Assembly: GCA_965200835.1 (NCBI GenBank) | Contig: OZ241390.1 | Coordinates: 1,798,001-1,862,000 of the forward strand | Source of the DNA: JAPPFW01 sp965200835 | GTDB taxonomy: Bacteria > Actinomycetota > Acidimicrobiia > Spongiisociales > Spongiisociaceae | Direction of reading: 5' to 3' | DNA length: 64,000 bases | Shown here: in pieces, positions 33,812 through 42,152 of the stretch | Position numbering within the stretch: the first letter of the stretch is position 1 | How the letters are laid out: each line of letters opens with the position of its first letter | Notes under the pieces: generated by a model | What the model saw: only the letters and a program-made list of their open reading frames with translations | Told to the model about the DNA's origin: nothing | Databases searched by the model: none | Made by a program: the position numbers and the translations under genes

Positions 33812-33869
33812 GACTAGTCACCGTAGCCCTTATCCGCCACATCTATACAGTGCGAGTGGGTAGCTACCT

Positions 33870-35087
33870 CTACTGCCGGTGGGTGTGGTGGTGATGGGTT
33901 CGTGGGTGAGGTGATAGAGCCGACTCGGCAGTTGCCTCATCCCGATCGGCATCGGCGCTTGAAGCCATGGTCCTGGCGGGGTCGACATGCACGAATACCT
34001 CGGTCAGGAACTTCACTTTTTGTCGCAAGGTCTTGCCCACCTGCTCCCCGACCGTATGTCCTTCTGCTACCGAGAGGGTCGAATCCACCGCGATCGCAAT
34101 GTCGGCGCGCAGGCGGTGGCCCATCCACCTAACCCGGCAGCTACCGACGGCGATTACCCCCTGAACTGTTACGGCGACCTGCTCGATCTCGTCGACCAGA
34201 TCCGGTTGGACAGCGTCCATCAGCCGTCCGTAGATGTCCTTCACCGCCGACCACATGACCCGCAGGATCACAATGCCTACGATGATGCCCGCTATAGGGT
34301 CAGCCCGGTCGAAACCCAGCCAGGCTCCCACCGCACCGGCTGCTACTGCTAGCGAGGTGAACCCGTCCGCTCGAGCATGGTGCCCATCAGCAACCAGGGC
34401 AGCAGATCCGATCTCTTCACCCACTTTGATTCGATATACGGCTACCAGCTCATTGCCGATGAACCCTACGACTCCGGCGGCGAACAGGACGCCGAGGTAA
34501 TCGAGTTGACGTGGATTGAAGAGCCGATCGACCGACTCCCAGAGCACTAGTAACGCCGATGTGAAGATCATCAGCACTATGAAGAGCCCGGCCAGATCCT
34601 CTGCTCGCTTGTAACCGTAGGTGTAGCGACGGGTAGCAGCTCTCCTTCCCAGCCGGAACGCGATAAAGAGGGGCACCGCGGTCAGTGCATCCGAGAAGTT
34701 GTGGATGGTATCGGCTATGAGGGCCACCGACCCGGTAAGCCACACTATCAATGCCTGGATCAGGGCAGTGATCATCAACACGGAGAACGAGATGATGAGC
34801 GCCCTGTTGCCACGCTTACTGCTCTCCAGCTCTCTGTCGATTGCCTCGGCATGATCATGGGAATGGGTCCCAAACAATTGGCTCAATCCATGCATGAACC
34901 CGGACCAGCGTGACCTGCCAGAGCCGTGGTCGTGGCTGTCGTGGTCATGGGAATGTCCGTGACCCTCTTCATGGGAGTGATGGTGGTCATGGCCATCCGC
35001 ATGTGAATGCGAACCGTGGCCGGACGCCTCATCCCCCGGGGAGGGCGAGGCGTCGTTGCCCTTACGATCCGATGGCGCAGTTTCCAC
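33870..35087 (-). CDS. Cation diffusion facilitator (zinc/cobalt exporter)
   Basis: 405 residues. A very His/Asp-rich N-terminal tail (about 22-60) and a His-rich C-terminus frame six membrane helices. HNFSDALTAVP (H-x-x-x-D) in helix II and HHARADGFTSLAVAAGA (H-x-x-x-D) in helix V are the paired metal-transport motifs. It exports Zn2+ or related ions by proton antiport. FIGNELVAVYRIKVGEEIGS is family-typical. The His-rich arms are probably buffers that feed ions to the channel. It is a single gene, its start facing the arfB stop with a gap of about 85 bp. Confidence 0.92.
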   Translation of the reverse strand: METAPSDRKGNDASPSPGDEASGHGSHSHADGHDHHHSHEEGHGHSHDHDSHDHGSGRSRWSGFMHGLSQLFGTHSHDHAEAIDRELESSKRGNRALIISFSVLMITALIQALIVWLTGSVALIADTIHNFSDALTAVPLFIAFRLGRRAATRRYTYGYKRAEDLAGLFIVLMIFTSALLVLWESVDRLFNPRQLDYLGVLFAAGVVGFIGNELVAVYRIKVGEEIGSAALVADGHHARADGFTSLAVAAGAVGAWLGFDRADPIAGIIVGIVILRVMWSAVKDIYGRLMDAVQPDLVDEIEQVAVTVQGVIAVGSCRVRWMGHRLRADIAIAVDSTLSVAEGHTVGEQVGKTLRQKVKFLTEVFVHVDPARTMASSADADRDEATAESALSPHPRTHHHHTHRQ

Positions 35088-35173
35088 TATGGCTACCTAT
35101 TCCTCTGGGCCGGGACACGGCTGACCCATTACTATATCCCGGCCAGGGATCGCCACCCCGGCAAGCCGGCTCA

Positions 35174-35620
35174 TCACCGGGTGTCGGCGGTCGGGGGTCG
35201 CCTGAGACGCTTGGTCTCCGAGCGTCGGCGCTTCTGTTCCAGGCGCCTGCGCCGGGCGGCCGGTCCGGGAGTGCTAGCCCGCCGGGGCGGTGGGCCGGGA
35301 GCCAGAGCATCGTCGAGCAGCGCCCGCAGGCGCCGTCTGGCAACCTGGCGGTTCCTCCATTGGGACCGGTGATCGTCCACGACCAGTCGCACCGTGCCGT
35401 ATCTTATCCTCGCTGCCAACCGCCGCTCGAGACGGGCCCTCTGGGAGTCCGTCAGGGCGTTGGAGGCTCTGATCGAGAAGGTGATCCCTACCCGGGTGTT
35501 GGAGCGGTTGGCGTGCTGGCCCCCGGGTCCCGAAGCCGGGCCGAAGTCCCAGCGTAGTTCGGAAGCCGGGATGCGGGGTCCGCGCTCCAGCTGTAGGTCT
35601 CGGTTCGTATTGGCGGGCAT
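35174..35620 (-). CDS. arfB: Alternative ribosome-rescue factor ArfB (YaeJ)
   Basis: 148 residues from ATG 35620. The peptidyl-tRNA hydrolysis motif is SGPGGQHANRSNTRV, with GGQ at about 33-35. The C-terminal 50 residues form a basic Arg-rich tail (RRRRLEQKRRRSETKRLRR) that enters the empty mRNA channel of stalled ribosomes. No stop-codon-recognition domain is present, as expected for ArfB. It frees ribosomes stalled without an A-site codon. Its ATG overlaps the ATG at 35619 of the divergent menA frame within CATG. Confidence 0.9.
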   Translation of the reverse strand: MPANTNRDLQLERGPRIPASELRWDFGPASGPGGQHANRSNTRVGITFSIRASNALTDSQRARLERRLAARIRYGTVRLVVDDHRSQWRNRQVARRRLRALLDDALAPGPPPRRASTPGPAARRRRLEQKRRRSETKRLRRPPTADTR

Positions 35621-35639
35621 GGTGAGCGAAACTGATCCG

Positions 35640-36527
35640 ATGAGTGCAAGGTCCCCCCGCCCCTGGATCCTGGCCGCCCGGCCTCGCACACTGTGGGCAG
35701 CGGTCGCTCCGGTGCTGGCGGGTTCCGGCCTGGCGGTTGGTGATGGGGTCTTCCGGGCCGACGCCATGGTAGTGGCTCTGGTCTGTGCTCTTGCCTTCCA
35801 GGTGGCCGCCAATCTGGCCAACGATGCCTCCGATGCCCACCGCGGGGCCGACCCGGAGAGCCGGATCGGCCCCACCCGGGTGGTGGCGGCCGGACTGCTG
35901 ACTTCCCGGCAGGTATGGGGCGGGGTCTGGGCGATGCTGGCACTGGCAGGAGCGGGCGGCCTCTACCTGGCATCGATCACGAGCTGGATGGTGGTGGGAG
36001 TGGGGGCAGTGGCGATCCTGGCGACCGTCACCTATACGGGGGGCCCTTCTCCTTACGGCTACCGCGGTCTGGGAGAGGTGTCGGTGTTCGTATTCTTCGG
36101 CCTCGGTGCCACGGTCGGCAGCCGCTACGTCCACGACGGAACGGCATCACTGGAAGCCCTGTGCCTGGCTGTCCCGATCGGGCTGACGGCTTCGGCGATC
36201 CTGGTCGCCAACAACGTCCGGGACATCGAAACAGATGCCTCCGCCGGCAAGCGAACCCTGGCGGTCACCCTCGGCAGGGAGCGGGCCAGAGTCTTTTATA
36301 CCGCCTTGCTGGTCGGAGCGTTCGCCCTGATCGCCGGGACCGCCATATCCGGGCTAGTTCCGGGATGGACCGCTCTCGGGCTGGTTGCCCTGCCGCTGGC
36401 GTTTCCCTTGGTGGCCACCATCCGCTCCAGAACCGACGGGCCGAGCCTGATCCGGGTGCTGGAGGGAACCGCGCGCCTGCATCTTCTGGTAGGTATCGGG
36501 CTGGGGATCGGGGCGGGGATCGGTTGA
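35640..36527 (+). CDS. menA: 1,4-dihydroxy-2-naphthoate polyprenyltransferase MenA
   Basis: 295 residues from ATG 35640; ATG 35619 in the same frame is an alternative that overlaps the arfB start. ILAARPRTLWAAVAPVLAGS, NLANDASDAHRGAD (first Asp-rich motif) and NNVRDIETDASAGKRTLAV (second) are the UbiA/MenA signatures. About eight membrane helices are visible. It attaches a polyprenyl tail to dihydroxynaphthoate in menaquinone synthesis at the membrane. Divergent from arfB with essentially no spacer, its promoter must lie inside arfB or the transcript is leaderless. Confidence 0.92.
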   Translation: MSARSPRPWILAARPRTLWAAVAPVLAGSGLAVGDGVFRADAMVVALVCALAFQVAANLANDASDAHRGADPESRIGPTRVVAAGLLTSRQVWGGVWAMLALAGAGGLYLASITSWMVVGVGAVAILATVTYTGGPSPYGYRGLGEVSVFVFFGLGATVGSRYVHDGTASLEALCLAVPIGLTASAILVANNVRDIETDASAGKRTLAVTLGRERARVFYTALLVGAFALIAGTAISGLVPGWTALGLVALPLAFPLVATIRSRTDGPSLIRVLEGTARLHLLVGIGLGIGAGIG

Positions 36528-36570
36528 CAGTCCCGGTCGGCACGGACATGTGCGGCCGGAGTCAGCCCAG

Positions 36571-37392
36571 CTATAGCTCTCCCAGGAAGTCGGCTATCCC
36601 GGCCGCCACCAGATCGGGTCGCTCCATCACCACCATGTGACCCTGGTCCTCCAGATATGAGATGCGGGCGTCCGGCAGCTGCTCTGCTAGACCGTCGAGC
36701 AGTGGACCCAACTTTCCCGGATTCCCGGACATCACCAGGCGGGCAGGGGCGGTCACCTCGGGGAGTCGTTCCCACAGCCCGATCCTGGTGCTGGCGGCGA
36801 ACACCGCCGACTCCACCTTGGGCGGGCAGGCCAGCGCCACTCCGTCCGGATGGGGAACCAGGCCACCCTCCAGGTATCCGGCGAAGGCATCCTCATGCCA
36901 GCTCTGGAACAGCGGCTTGGAACGGTAGGTCGTGGCAGCTGCCCGGCGGGACGGGAAAGTAGGGCGGCGCTTGGCAGCCTTGACGGCTAGGGGAACGTCG
37001 CCCGATCGCCGAAAGGCGGGGGGAATGATCACCGGCTCGATCAGGAACATACCGGCTAGCAACCCGGGCTGGATCAGGTCGCACATGGCCATGGTTGCGC
37101 CCCCCATGGAGTGACCTATTCCCACCACCGGCTCCGAGGGAGACAGCCGGTCGATCAGATCCACCAGATCATGGCCGAAGGTCCACCAGTCGACCTCTGA
37201 ATCGAATGGTGGGGCACTCCCATGCCCACGCGCATCCCAGGCCAGGGCGCGGGTCCCGACGCCCTGCTGCCGGAGCTCGGACACCACCGGTCTCCAGATC
37301 TCCTTGCAGAACCCGGTGGGATGACCCAGCAGCAGCAATGCTTCGGTGGAGCCCTCGTGCCACTCGAAGGCCGGCCCGGTTATCGCCCCCAT
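36571..37392 (-). CDS. Alpha/beta-hydrolase, 10 bp downstream of aceE
   Basis: 273 residues from ATG 37392; earlier in-frame starts would run into aceE. LLLLGHPTGFCKEIWRPV is the oxyanion strand, LAWDARGHGSAPP the turn, VVGIGHSMGGATMAM the nucleophile elbow with Ser, and LEDQGHMVVMERPD the His. It is transcribed with aceE. A thioesterase or lactonase role is possible, but nothing in the sequence defines it. Confidence 0.8.
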   Translation of the reverse strand: MGAITGPAFEWHEGSTEALLLLGHPTGFCKEIWRPVVSELRQQGVGTRALAWDARGHGSAPPFDSEVDWWTFGHDLVDLIDRLSPSEPVVGIGHSMGGATMAMCDLIQPGLLAGMFLIEPVIIPPAFRRSGDVPLAVKAAKRRPTFPSRRAAATTYRSKPLFQSWHEDAFAGYLEGGLVPHPDGVALACPPKVESAVFAASTRIGLWERLPEVTAPARLVMSGNPGKLGPLLDGLAEQLPDARISYLEDQGHMVVMERPDLVAAGIADFLGEL

Positions 37393-37402
37393 GGCCGCTG
37401 CG

Positions 37403-40099
37403 CTAGGCGTCGGCGTGCCAGGGATCCACCGCCTCGGCATCGATCCCGTATCGATCGATGGCCGCCGCAACCGTTCCCGTACTTATCCTCCCCATCCGGG
37501 CCAGATCGGCCAGGACCGCCACCACTATGTGGGGACAGTCCACTTCGAAGAACCGGCGAAGTGACTCGCGGGTATCCGAACGGCCGAATCCGTCGGTACC
37601 TAGGGAGGTGTATTGCTGGGGTATCCAGCGGGAGACCTGGTCGGGAACCGCCCGCATGTAGTCGGTGACCGCCACCACGGGGCCATCCAGGCCGTCCAGC
37701 CGCTTGGTAACGATCGGACGACGGGGTGCCTGCTCGGGATGGAGGCGGTTCCACCGCTCGGTGGTAAGGGCATCGTCCTTGAGCGAACCGTAGGAGGTGA
37801 CACTCCACAGCTCCGCGCCGACCTCGTAGCGCTCGGCCAGCTCGTCGGTGGCCCAGCGGGCGGCACTGTGGCTGGGTCCCGAGAACAGGATGGCCGCTCG
37901 GTGTTCGCAGTCGGCGGGCGCCTCGGCATACCGGTACATCCCTTCGACTATTCCTTGCCGGACCCCTTCGGGCATCGCCGGCTGCGGGTAGGTCTCGTTG
38001 TATATGGTGACATAGAACAGGACATCGTCCTGGTCTATACACATCCTCTTCAAACCGTGCTCGATGATCACCGCCAGCTCATAGGCGAAGGCCGGGTCGT
38101 AGCTCACCACGGCCGGGTTGGTCGCCGCCAGGATGTGACTGTGCCCGTCCTGGTGCTGGAGACCCTCTCCCGCCAGCGTGGTCCGACCAGCAGTCGCCCC
38201 CATCATGAACCCCCGAGCACGAGCATCGACCGCCTGCCAGATGAGATCCCCTACTCTCTGGAACCCGAACATGGAGTAGAAGGTGAAGAACGGGACGGTG
38301 GGCACGCCCCGGTCGGCGTAGGCCGTCCCAGCCGCGATGAAGCTGCACATGGATCCGGCTTCGGTGATGCCCTCCTCGAGGATCTGGCCGTCCTTGGCCT
38401 CCTTGTAGGACAGGAGCATGTCGGCGTCGATCGGCTTGTACTTCTGACCGCCCGCCGCGTAGATCTTCAGCTCGCGGAACAGGCCGTCCATCCCGAAGGT
38501 CCGGGCTTCGTCGGGAACGATCGGCACGAGCCGTTCCCCGAAGTTCTGATCCCTGGCCAGGCTGCGCAGCAGGCGAACGTAGGCCATGGTGGTGGAGGCG
38601 GCAAAGGTACCGGTTCCGGCGTGCAGCGCCTCGTAGACCGCCCGATCGGGGAGTAGGACCGGTCTCCTGATCCGCACGTGGCGGCTGGGCAGGGTGCCGT
38701 CCAACGCCTTGCGGCGGTCCATCATGTACTGGTACTCCGGCGAGTCGACCGCGAACCGGCAGTAGGGCAGTTCCTGGTCGTCGTCCAGCCGGTCGGCGGC
38801 GATGTCGTCCTGGAGGCTGAGGCGCACCCGCAGCTCGCGGAACTGGGAGTTGGACATCTTCTTGATCTGATGGGTGGCGTTGCGCCCTTCGATGTCCGGC
38901 CCCAGCGTCCATCCCTTGATGGTCTTGGCGAGGATGACCGTGGGAGCGCCCTTCTGCTCGGTAGCCGCCTTGTAGGCCGCGTACAGCTTCTTGTAGTCGT
39001 GCCCGCCTCGGGGAAGCTTCTCGAGGTGGCGGTCGGAGAGGTCGGCGACCATCCGCCGCAGCCGCGGGTCGGGACCGAAGAAGGCCTGGCGGATCTCCGA
39101 ACCGGGAGCCACTTGCAGCCGTTGGTACTCGCCGTCCACCGTGCTGTTCATCCGGCGCACCAGCACCCCGTCCACGTCCCTGGCGAGCAGCTCGTCCCAA
39201 CCCCAGCCCCAGATCACCTTGATGACGTTCCAGCCAGCTCCCCGGAACACCGCCTCCAGCTCCTGGATGATCTTGCCGTTGCCGCGGACCGGACCGTCGA
39301 GGCGCTGGAGATTGCAGTTGACCACCCATATGAGATTGTCCAGCTGCTCCCTGGCTGCCAGCGAGATGGACCCTAGGGTCTCGGGTTCGTCGCACTCGCC
39401 GTCACCCACGAAGCACCAGATCCGTGACTCGCTGGTGTCGTCCAAGCGCCGGTTGTGGAGGTAGCGGTTGAAACGTGCCTGGTAGATGGAGGAGATCGGC
39501 CCGAGGCCCATCGAGACGGTGGGGTACTCCCAAAAGTCCGGCATCAGTCGGGGATGCGGGTAGGAGGACAGCCCATGACCCGAGAGCTCGCGGCGGAAGT
39601 TGTCGAGATGGCTCTCGTCGAGACGGCGCTCCAGGAAGGCCCGGGCGTAGATACCGGGAGCGGCGTGGCCCTGGACGTATACATGGTCGCCGGGTGTGCC
39701 GTCGGCCTTGCCGCGAAAGAAGTGGTTGAAGCCGACCTCGTACTGGGCGGCCGAGGAGGCGAAGGTGGAGAGGTGCCCCCCGATGCCTTCGGCTGCCTTG
39801 TTGGCCTTGACCACCATCGCCGCCGCGTTCCACCTGATGAACCGGCGGATCCGTTTCTCCAGATACTCGTCGCCGGGGAACCACGCCTGATCCTCGGCCG
39901 GGATGGTGTTCACATATGGGGTGGACACGGTGGCGGGGTAGCCGACCTGTAGTTGCCGAGCCCGTTCCAGCATGGCCCGCATCAGGAAGATGGCGCGGGT
40001 CCTCCCGCGTTCGTCCACCACCGCCTCGAGCGAGTCGAGCCACTCCTGGGTTTCCTCCGGATCGATGTCAGGAAGCTGATGGAAGAACCCGTCGATCAT
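37403..40099 (-). CDS. aceE: Pyruvate dehydrogenase E1 component, homodimeric AceE
   Basis: 898 residues from ATG 40099 (or TTG 40102), behind AAGGAGGG. The frame is open further upstream, but the family N-terminus, DIDPEETQEWLDSLEAVV, begins here. GDGECDEPETLGSISLA with IWVVNCN is the thiamine-diphosphate and Mg2+ motif. GFNHFFRGK and FFTFYSMFGFQRVGDLIW are conserved AceE blocks. It decarboxylates pyruvate and passes the acetyl group to a lipoyl E2, which is not encoded in the window. The single-chain E1 is the actinobacterial and proteobacterial type. Confidence 0.95.
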   Translation of the reverse strand: MIDGFFHQLPDIDPEETQEWLDSLEAVVDERGRTRAIFLMRAMLERARQLQVGYPATVSTPYVNTIPAEDQAWFPGDEYLEKRIRRFIRWNAAAMVVKANKAAEGIGGHLSTFASSAAQYEVGFNHFFRGKADGTPGDHVYVQGHAAPGIYARAFLERRLDESHLDNFRRELSGHGLSSYPHPRLMPDFWEYPTVSMGLGPISSIYQARFNRYLHNRRLDDTSESRIWCFVGDGECDEPETLGSISLAAREQLDNLIWVVNCNLQRLDGPVRGNGKIIQELEAVFRGAGWNVIKVIWGWGWDELLARDVDGVLVRRMNSTVDGEYQRLQVAPGSEIRQAFFGPDPRLRRMVADLSDRHLEKLPRGGHDYKKLYAAYKAATEQKGAPTVILAKTIKGWTLGPDIEGRNATHQIKKMSNSQFRELRVRLSLQDDIAADRLDDDQELPYCRFAVDSPEYQYMMDRRKALDGTLPSRHVRIRRPVLLPDRAVYEALHAGTGTFAASTTMAYVRLLRSLARDQNFGERLVPIVPDEARTFGMDGLFRELKIYAAGGQKYKPIDADMLLSYKEAKDGQILEEGITEAGSMCSFIAAGTAYADRGVPTVPFFTFYSMFGFQRVGDLIWQAVDARARGFMMGATAGRTTLAGEGLQHQDGHSHILAATNPAVVSYDPAFAYELAVIIEHGLKRMCIDQDDVLFYVTIYNETYPQPAMPEGVRQGIVEGMYRYAEAPADCEHRAAILFSGPSHSAARWATDELAERYEVGAELWSVTSYGSLKDDALTTERWNRLHPEQAPRRPIVTKRLDGLDGPVVAVTDYMRAVPDQVSRWIPQQYTSLGTDGFGRSDTRESLRRFFEVDCPHIVVAVLADLARMGRISTGTVAAAIDRYGIDAEAVDPWHADA

Positions 40100-40220
40100 C
40101 AAGGTGCCGACCCTCCTTGGGATAAGGGGCCTAACTCTATCCGCTCCGGGTGATGTATTGGCAGCCGGAGTACTGTTGCGGGAGTCTGACATGAGCAGCC
40201 GATGCGGGTAGCGTGAGCGG

Positions 40221-41399
40221 GTGAGTTTCTGGTGCTTGGACCCGTCGGTCAGCCATCTCAACCACGGTTCGTTCGGCGCCACCCCCGCTCCCGTTCTCGA
40301 AGTGCAGCAACGATGGCGGGACCAGCTGGAGTCGAACCCCACCAGGTTCATGCTTGAGCACTACCAACCGGCTCTCGATAGGGCGCGGCGCCGCGTGGCC
40401 GGGTTCGTTGGCGCAGAGCCGGGTGGTCTGGGGTTCGTGAACAACGCCACCTCCGGGGTCAACGCAGTGCTCCGTTCGCTGGAGGCCACCCTGCGACCCG
40501 GTGATGAAATCTTGATCACCGATCACGGTTACAACGCCTGCGACAACGCCGCCCTGGTCACCGCTGCTCGTACCGGAGCCCGGGTAGTCACTGCCACTTT
40601 CCCGTTCCCGATCGAGGGTCCCGACCAGGTGGTGGACGGCATTATGGCGGCGGTGACCGACCGCACTCGCCTGGTGCTGATCGACTGGGTCACTTCTCCC
40701 ACCGCCCTCGTACTGCCGGTGGAGGACCTGGTCGCCGCCCTCGAGCCGGACGTGGAGGTGCTGGTCGACGCGGCCCATGCCCCCGGCATGATCGATCTCG
40801 ATCTACAAGCCCTGGGCGCTTCATACGTGACCGCCAACTGTCACAAGTGGATGTGCGCACCCAAGGGCGCCGCCTTCCTATACGTACGGGAGGACCGGCG
40901 TTCGCTCGTCTACCCGGCCGTGATCAGCCACGGCTACAACGGCGGATGGCCCGCCGAGGGTGGACATATCCACGCCCAGTTCGACTGGACCGGAACGGAC
41001 GATCCGAGTGGCTGGTTGACCGTGCCCGATGCGCTCGAGGCGGTGGACGGGCTGCAGCCGGATGGTTGGGAGGGGGTGCGCCGGAGCAACCGAGAGCTGT
41101 GTCTGGCCGCTAAGGACATCCTCCTCGACGCCCTGGGGGCGACGGCGCCCGCGCCGGACGGGATGCTCGGGTCGATGGCCGCGATACCCCTTCCCGACTC
41201 GTCCCGACGACCGGCCGGGAGCATCTTCGATCCCCTCATGGCAGCTCTGCGGTACCGGTGGTCCATAGAGGTCATGGTGTACACCTGGCCCGCCCCACCC
41301 CGCCGGTTGCTGCGGATATCGGCCCAGCAGTACAACCGGATCGACGAGTACCAGCGGCTGGCCAGAGCGGTCTCAACCGAGCTGCGAGCCTCGGGCTAG
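40221..41399 (+). CDS. Class V aminotransferase, isopenicillin-N-epimerase-like
   Basis: 392 residues from a GTG. HLNHGSFGATPAPVLEVQ at the N-terminus, NATSGVNAVLRSL (phosphate contacts), VLVDAAHAPGMIDLD (the Asp that pairs with the PLP nitrogen) and TANCHKWMCAPKGAAFLYV with the PLP lysine match the CefD/isopenicillin-N-epimerase-like branch. These enzymes epimerise, transaminate or desulfurise amino acids. No beta-lactam genes are near, so cysteine- or other amino-acid chemistry is more likely. It is divergent from aceE. Confidence 0.85.
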   Translation: MSFWCLDPSVSHLNHGSFGATPAPVLEVQQRWRDQLESNPTRFMLEHYQPALDRARRRVAGFVGAEPGGLGFVNNATSGVNAVLRSLEATLRPGDEILITDHGYNACDNAALVTAARTGARVVTATFPFPIEGPDQVVDGIMAAVTDRTRLVLIDWVTSPTALVLPVEDLVAALEPDVEVLVDAAHAPGMIDLDLQALGASYVTANCHKWMCAPKGAAFLYVREDRRSLVYPAVISHGYNGGWPAEGGHIHAQFDWTGTDDPSGWLTVPDALEAVDGLQPDGWEGVRRSNRELCLAAKDILLDALGATAPAPDGMLGSMAAIPLPDSSRRPAGSIFDPLMAALRYRWSIEVMVYTWPAPPRRLLRISAQQYNRIDEYQRLARAVSTELRASG

Positions 41400-41706
41400 G
41401 CACCCCGACCCACCCCTCAGGACGAGGGCTAGCAGTCCGGGCCGAGTAGGGCAGCGAGCACGCCGGCTCAGGAGAAGGGGGCTACCGGGTGCCGGTGGGT
41501 TGGCGCGGTCAGTGACCCGCCAGCTTCAACACACCCCTGGCAAGTCTCGCAGCGGGCAGGAATCGTTTCGTCAGGGAACGTTCGCCCGACCAGGTCCAGC
41601 AGGCCTGTGGCAGCAAACTGCACGGCAGGCAAGGATTTAGCCGCCCCTCAGCCCGGGCCTTCTGATATGTTGGTAGTATGTCTAACTAGACTAGAGGAGG
41701 TTGACG
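41400..41706 (+). other. Intergenic region at the edge of the low-GC island
   Basis: About 307 bp between the aminotransferase and the island operon. A 51-codon minus-strand frame (41468-41623, with CETCQGC) has a GTG but no supporting context, so it is not called. The right end carries the palindrome and strong ribosome binding site of the island operon. No tRNA or att-like direct repeat was recognised. Confidence 0.35.
41680..41691 (+). promoter_or_regulatory. Palindrome upstream of the island operon
   Basis: GTCTAACTAGAC has perfect 5-bp arms around AC and lies 15 bp before the first ATG, overlapping the likely transcription start. TAGTAT at 41674-41679 could be a -10 box. This layout fits an operator bound by an autoregulator. 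Confidence 0.4.
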
Positions 41707-41763
41707 ATGGTTATATCAGTATATGAGGATGGAGACGAATCTTCGGCAGGTCCTACGTGTTAG
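41707..41763 (+). CDS. Short leader ORF of the island operon (18 residues)
   Basis: ATG 41707 follows AGAGGAGG at 6 bp, the best ribosome binding site of the island. The product has 18 residues (MVISVYEDGDESSAGPTC) and ends at TAG 41761-41763. The next frame starts with GTG 41757 inside its last codons, so translation could pass on by termination-reinitiation or by a -1 frameshift. It may be a leader peptide, or the true N-terminus of the next gene split by a frameshift. Confidence 0.45.
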   Translation: MVISVYEDGDESSAGPTC

Positions 41764-42152
41764 CTAGCTCTGCCGTTGGCGACTGGTACTGTCTGCCTCA
41801 GACTGTTGCCGAGGTGGACCGCTACGCGCCATCCGGTAAGGAGCACCGATGGATAGTTGTTAGCCACATGCCAAATCACGCTGCATATCCGTGCATGTTG
41901 AGGACTACCAGAACTTTGTATAACGGGATTGATCATTCTCCGCATGCAGGTAGCTGCGGTGTACCGAAGTGCCGTATAGATGAACCTGGCCGTATAGTCT
42001 TTGACAAGATCACGGACATTGCCTCACGTCACCTCACCCGGCATCGTCTATCATGTAGCGAGCCGGATGATGCAGTGATCGAATACGTGATGATAGTCAC
42101 GGCTGCCTACCATAGGAAACCAAGCCACACTCGTAAGGGTACGAGAAGGTGA
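41757..42152 (+). CDS. Unknown island protein, PemK/MazF-like features
   Basis: 131 residues from GTG 41757. GDWYCLPQTVAEVDRYAPS, EHRWIVVSHM and CRIDEPGRIVFDKI resemble the beta-barrel strand pattern of PemK/MazF-like proteins (an entry strand, HRW-IVV, a late GRI strand), but no confident family match was possible by eye. His- and Cys-containing loop SPHAGSCGVPKC could bind metal. It overlaps its neighbours at both ends (short ORF and the sigma-like gene, GTGA), so the three are co-translated. Codon use is clearly less GC-rich than in flanking genes. Confidence 0.55.
   Translation: MLASSAVGDWYCLPQTVAEVDRYAPSGKEHRWIVVSHMPNHAAYPCMLRTTRTLYNGIDHSPHAGSCGVPKCRIDEPGRIVFDKITDIASRHLTRHRLSCSEPDDAVIEYVMIVTAAYHRKPSHTRKGTRR

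Noticed and set aside
37393..37470. N-terminal extension of the hydrolase into aceE
   Set aside because: It overlaps the end of aceE in another frame and does not resemble the family; ATG 37392 fits.
41468..41623. 51-codon minus-strand frame with CETCQGC
   Set aside because: It has no RBS, no recognisable domain and GC-mirror composition; noted only in the gap entry.
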